Source: Pontiellaceae bacterium (GTDB lineage Bacteria > Verrucomicrobiota > Kiritimatiellia > Kiritimatiellales > Tichowtungiaceae). From it: a stretch of 7,458 bases of DNA. A program made the translations under genes and the position numbers. Positions 6,459 to 7,458 of this stretch are shown here, in pieces. Location of the stretch: the NCBI GenBank assembly GCA_029934215.1, contig JAOZMR010000138.1, positions 1 through 7,458 on the forward strand. Reading direction: 5' to 3'. The notes below the pieces were generated by a model. That model was given only the letters and a program-made list of their open reading frames with translations. It did not search any database and was not told where the DNA came from. The stretch's first letter is position 1; every line of letters begins with the position of its first letter.

Positions 6459-6507
6459 TTTTAGAGTTGCAAGCTGGACAGATTGGATGCGCTATCCTAC
6501 TCTAAAA
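6459..6507. repeat. 9-bp inverted repeat in the rpsB / nuclease divergent region
   Basis: TTTTAGAGT at 6459-6467 is repeated inverted as ACTCTAAAA at 6499-6507. A smaller GGAT/ATCC pair (6485-6488, 6494-6497) lies between them. It sits between two divergent genes and could be an operator or a hairpin. No clear promoter for the nuclease gene was found nearby. Confidence 0.4.
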
Positions 6508-6523
6508 ACTGTTTCGGAGGGCG

Positions 6524-6538
6524 TTCCAATGTTTGGAA
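6524..6538. repeat. TTCCAA-N3-TTGGAA palindrome, copy 6 (upstream of nuclease gene)
   Basis: Perfect copy with spacer TGT, ending 46 bases before the GTG start of the Rpn-like gene. This is a plausible place for an operator, but the same repeat also occurs inside genes and behind genes. Confidence 0.85.
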
Positions 6539-6584
6539 TGGAGTCGCCTGCGAGAGTTGTACTATTAAATGAATGGAGAGTATC

Positions 6585-7458
6585 GTGAAATTTTTAGATG
6601 TTCGAACAGATTATGCGTTTAAGAAGGTTTTTGGTTCAGAGAAATCAAAGCCACAATTGATCAGCTTTTTAAATGCCTTGTTGGTGTTTCCGAAAGGACA
6701 ATGCGTCGAGGATTTAGAAATAGTAGATCCATACAATATTCCGATGCTTAAGGGGATGAAGGACACATATGTTGATGTGAAGGCACGGTTGAATGATGAA
6801 TCGTTGGTGATCATTGAAATGCAGGTGCTTAATGTGGAGTCCTTTGAGAAACGTATTCTTTACAACGCTGCAAAGAACTATTCGACGCAGTTGGTGAAAG
6901 GCGAAAACTACGACCTGCTCAATCCGGTTATCGCCTTAACAATCACCGATTTTGAAATGTTCCCTGAAACCGAACAGATGATTACTCGCTTCAAATTAAT
7001 GGAGAAAGAGGGACTGATTGAATATAGCGACGATATCGAACTGGTTTTTGTTGAGCTCCCGAAGTTCAAAAAGAAGGAAGAAGATTTAGTCGACGTAATG
7101 GATCGCTGGCTCTATTTTGTGAAAAACGCAGGGTCGTTGAAGTGTGTTCCGGATGATATGGACAAGGAGATACAAGCGGCCTTTGATGTTGCAGACGAAG
7201 CATCTATGACTTTTGATGAATTGGAAGATCAGCATAAGCGGATGGATTTCATCTGGATGCAGAAAAATGCCGTTAAAAAAGGCATAAACGACGGAGTGAA
7301 GCGTGGAATCAGTTTAGGACTAGAACAGGGACTAGAACAGGGAGTAGAACAGGGACTAGAACAGGGGCTGGAGCAGGGGCTGGAGCAGGGGCTGGAGCAG
7401 GGGCTGGAGCAGGGACTGGAGCAGGGACTGGAGCAGGGACTGGAGCAGGGACTGGAGC
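6585..7458 (+). CDS. Rpn / PD-(D/E)XK nuclease family transposase-like protein, 3' end outside window
   Basis: The protein belongs to the Rpn family (PD-(D/E)XK nuclease family transposase), DNA nucleases that promote RecA-independent recombination in E. coli and in some cases act against phage. GTG 6585 is chosen because GGAGAG lies four bases upstream and the family usually begins KFLDVxTDxAFKKVFG, here at residues 2-17. An in-frame ATG at 6573 lacks a ribosome site. The nuclease core shows D64 in VDVKA and the E-x-Q variant of the active site at E78 and Q80 (IIEMQ), followed by RILYNAAKNYSTQL (90-103). Residues 205-235 are helical and charged. From residue 245 the protein is pure GLEQ repeats to the edge. 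At least 291 residues are visible. It is divergent from rpsB. No target or partner can be read from the sequence. Confidence 0.9.
   Translation, partial: MKFLDVRTDYAFKKVFGSEKSKPQLISFLNALLVFPKGQCVEDLEIVDPYNIPMLKGMKDTYVDVKARLNDESLVIIEMQVLNVESFEKRILYNAAKNYSTQLVKGENYDLLNPVIALTITDFEMFPETEQMITRFKLMEKEGLIEYSDDIELVFVELPKFKKKEEDLVDVMDRWLYFVKNAGSLKCVPDDMDKEIQAAFDVADEASMTFDELEDQHKRMDFIWMQKNAVKKGINDGVKRGISLGLEQGLEQGVEQGLEQGLEQGLEQGLEQGLEQGLEQGLEQGLEQGLE
7317..7458 (+). repeat. 12-bp tandem repeat coding for GLEQ
   Basis: Eleven full 12-base units plus 10 bases run to the window edge, each encoding Gly-Leu-Glu-Gln (one unit has Val for Leu). The units fall into three blocks by codon use: four GGA-CTA/GTA-GAA-CAG, four GGG-CTG-GAG-CAG, then GGA-CTG-GAG-CAG. 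Because the unit is a multiple of three, copy-number change never shifts the frame. Confidence 0.95.

Noticed and set aside
6573..6584. ATG 6573 as start of the Rpn-like gene
   Set aside because: In frame, but no Shine-Dalgarno at proper spacing, and the family N-terminus fits the GTG at 6585.
7317..7458. CRISPR array
   Set aside because: Repeats are 12 bases, directly adjoining without spacers, and in frame within a coding sequence.

Overview
The window is 7,458 bases of bacterial chromosome. It carries a compact translation operon (rpsB-tsf) and a large SWIM/SNF2-type helicase gene on the minus strand, flanked by mobile and decayed DNA on the left and a divergent PD-(D/E)XK (Rpn/transposase-like) nuclease gene on the right. 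The organism cannot be named with certainty. The rpsB-tsf order, Shine-Dalgarno sites and a sigma70-like promoter are generic for bacteria. The abundance of short palindromes, the AraC-type remnant and the Rpn-like gene with GLEQ repeats recall PVC-group bacteria (Verrucomicrobiota/Kiritimatiellota), but this is an impression and not a demonstrated placement.

Left edge (1-492, minus strand): the 5' part of a group II intron RNA, running out of the window just after the presumed start of its reverse transcriptase/maturase. A 7-base EBS1-IBS1 pairing fixes its 5' boundary at 492/493. Between 493 and 764 there is no gene but a cluster of hairpin-forming repeats, one of which looks like a minus-strand terminator. 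At about 765-905 lies a broken remnant of an AraC-family DNA-binding domain.

Centre (948-6385, minus strand): a promoter at 6357-6385 and a structured leader of about 105 nt precede rpsB (S2 with an unusually long Lys/Ala/Glu-rich C-terminal tail). A 20-base gap leads to tsf (EF-Ts), and a strong intrinsic terminator lies just behind it. The SNF2-family helicase gene starts 72 bases after tsf. It has an N-terminal SWIM zinc finger and a full set of helicase motifs, and its Shine-Dalgarno overlaps a palindrome.

Right edge (6585-7458, plus strand): the start of an Rpn/PD-(D/E)XK transposase-family nuclease gene, divergent from rpsB. It ends in a 12-bp tandem repeat encoding GLEQ units that runs off the window.

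The most striking unexplained signal is a perfect interrupted palindrome, TTCCAA-N3-TTGGAA, found six times (664, 3173, 3276, 4153, 4201, 6524). Four copies are intergenic and two lie inside the helicase gene. Fewer than 0.001 copies are expected by chance in random sequence of this length. Two of them bracket the tsf terminator almost symmetrically.
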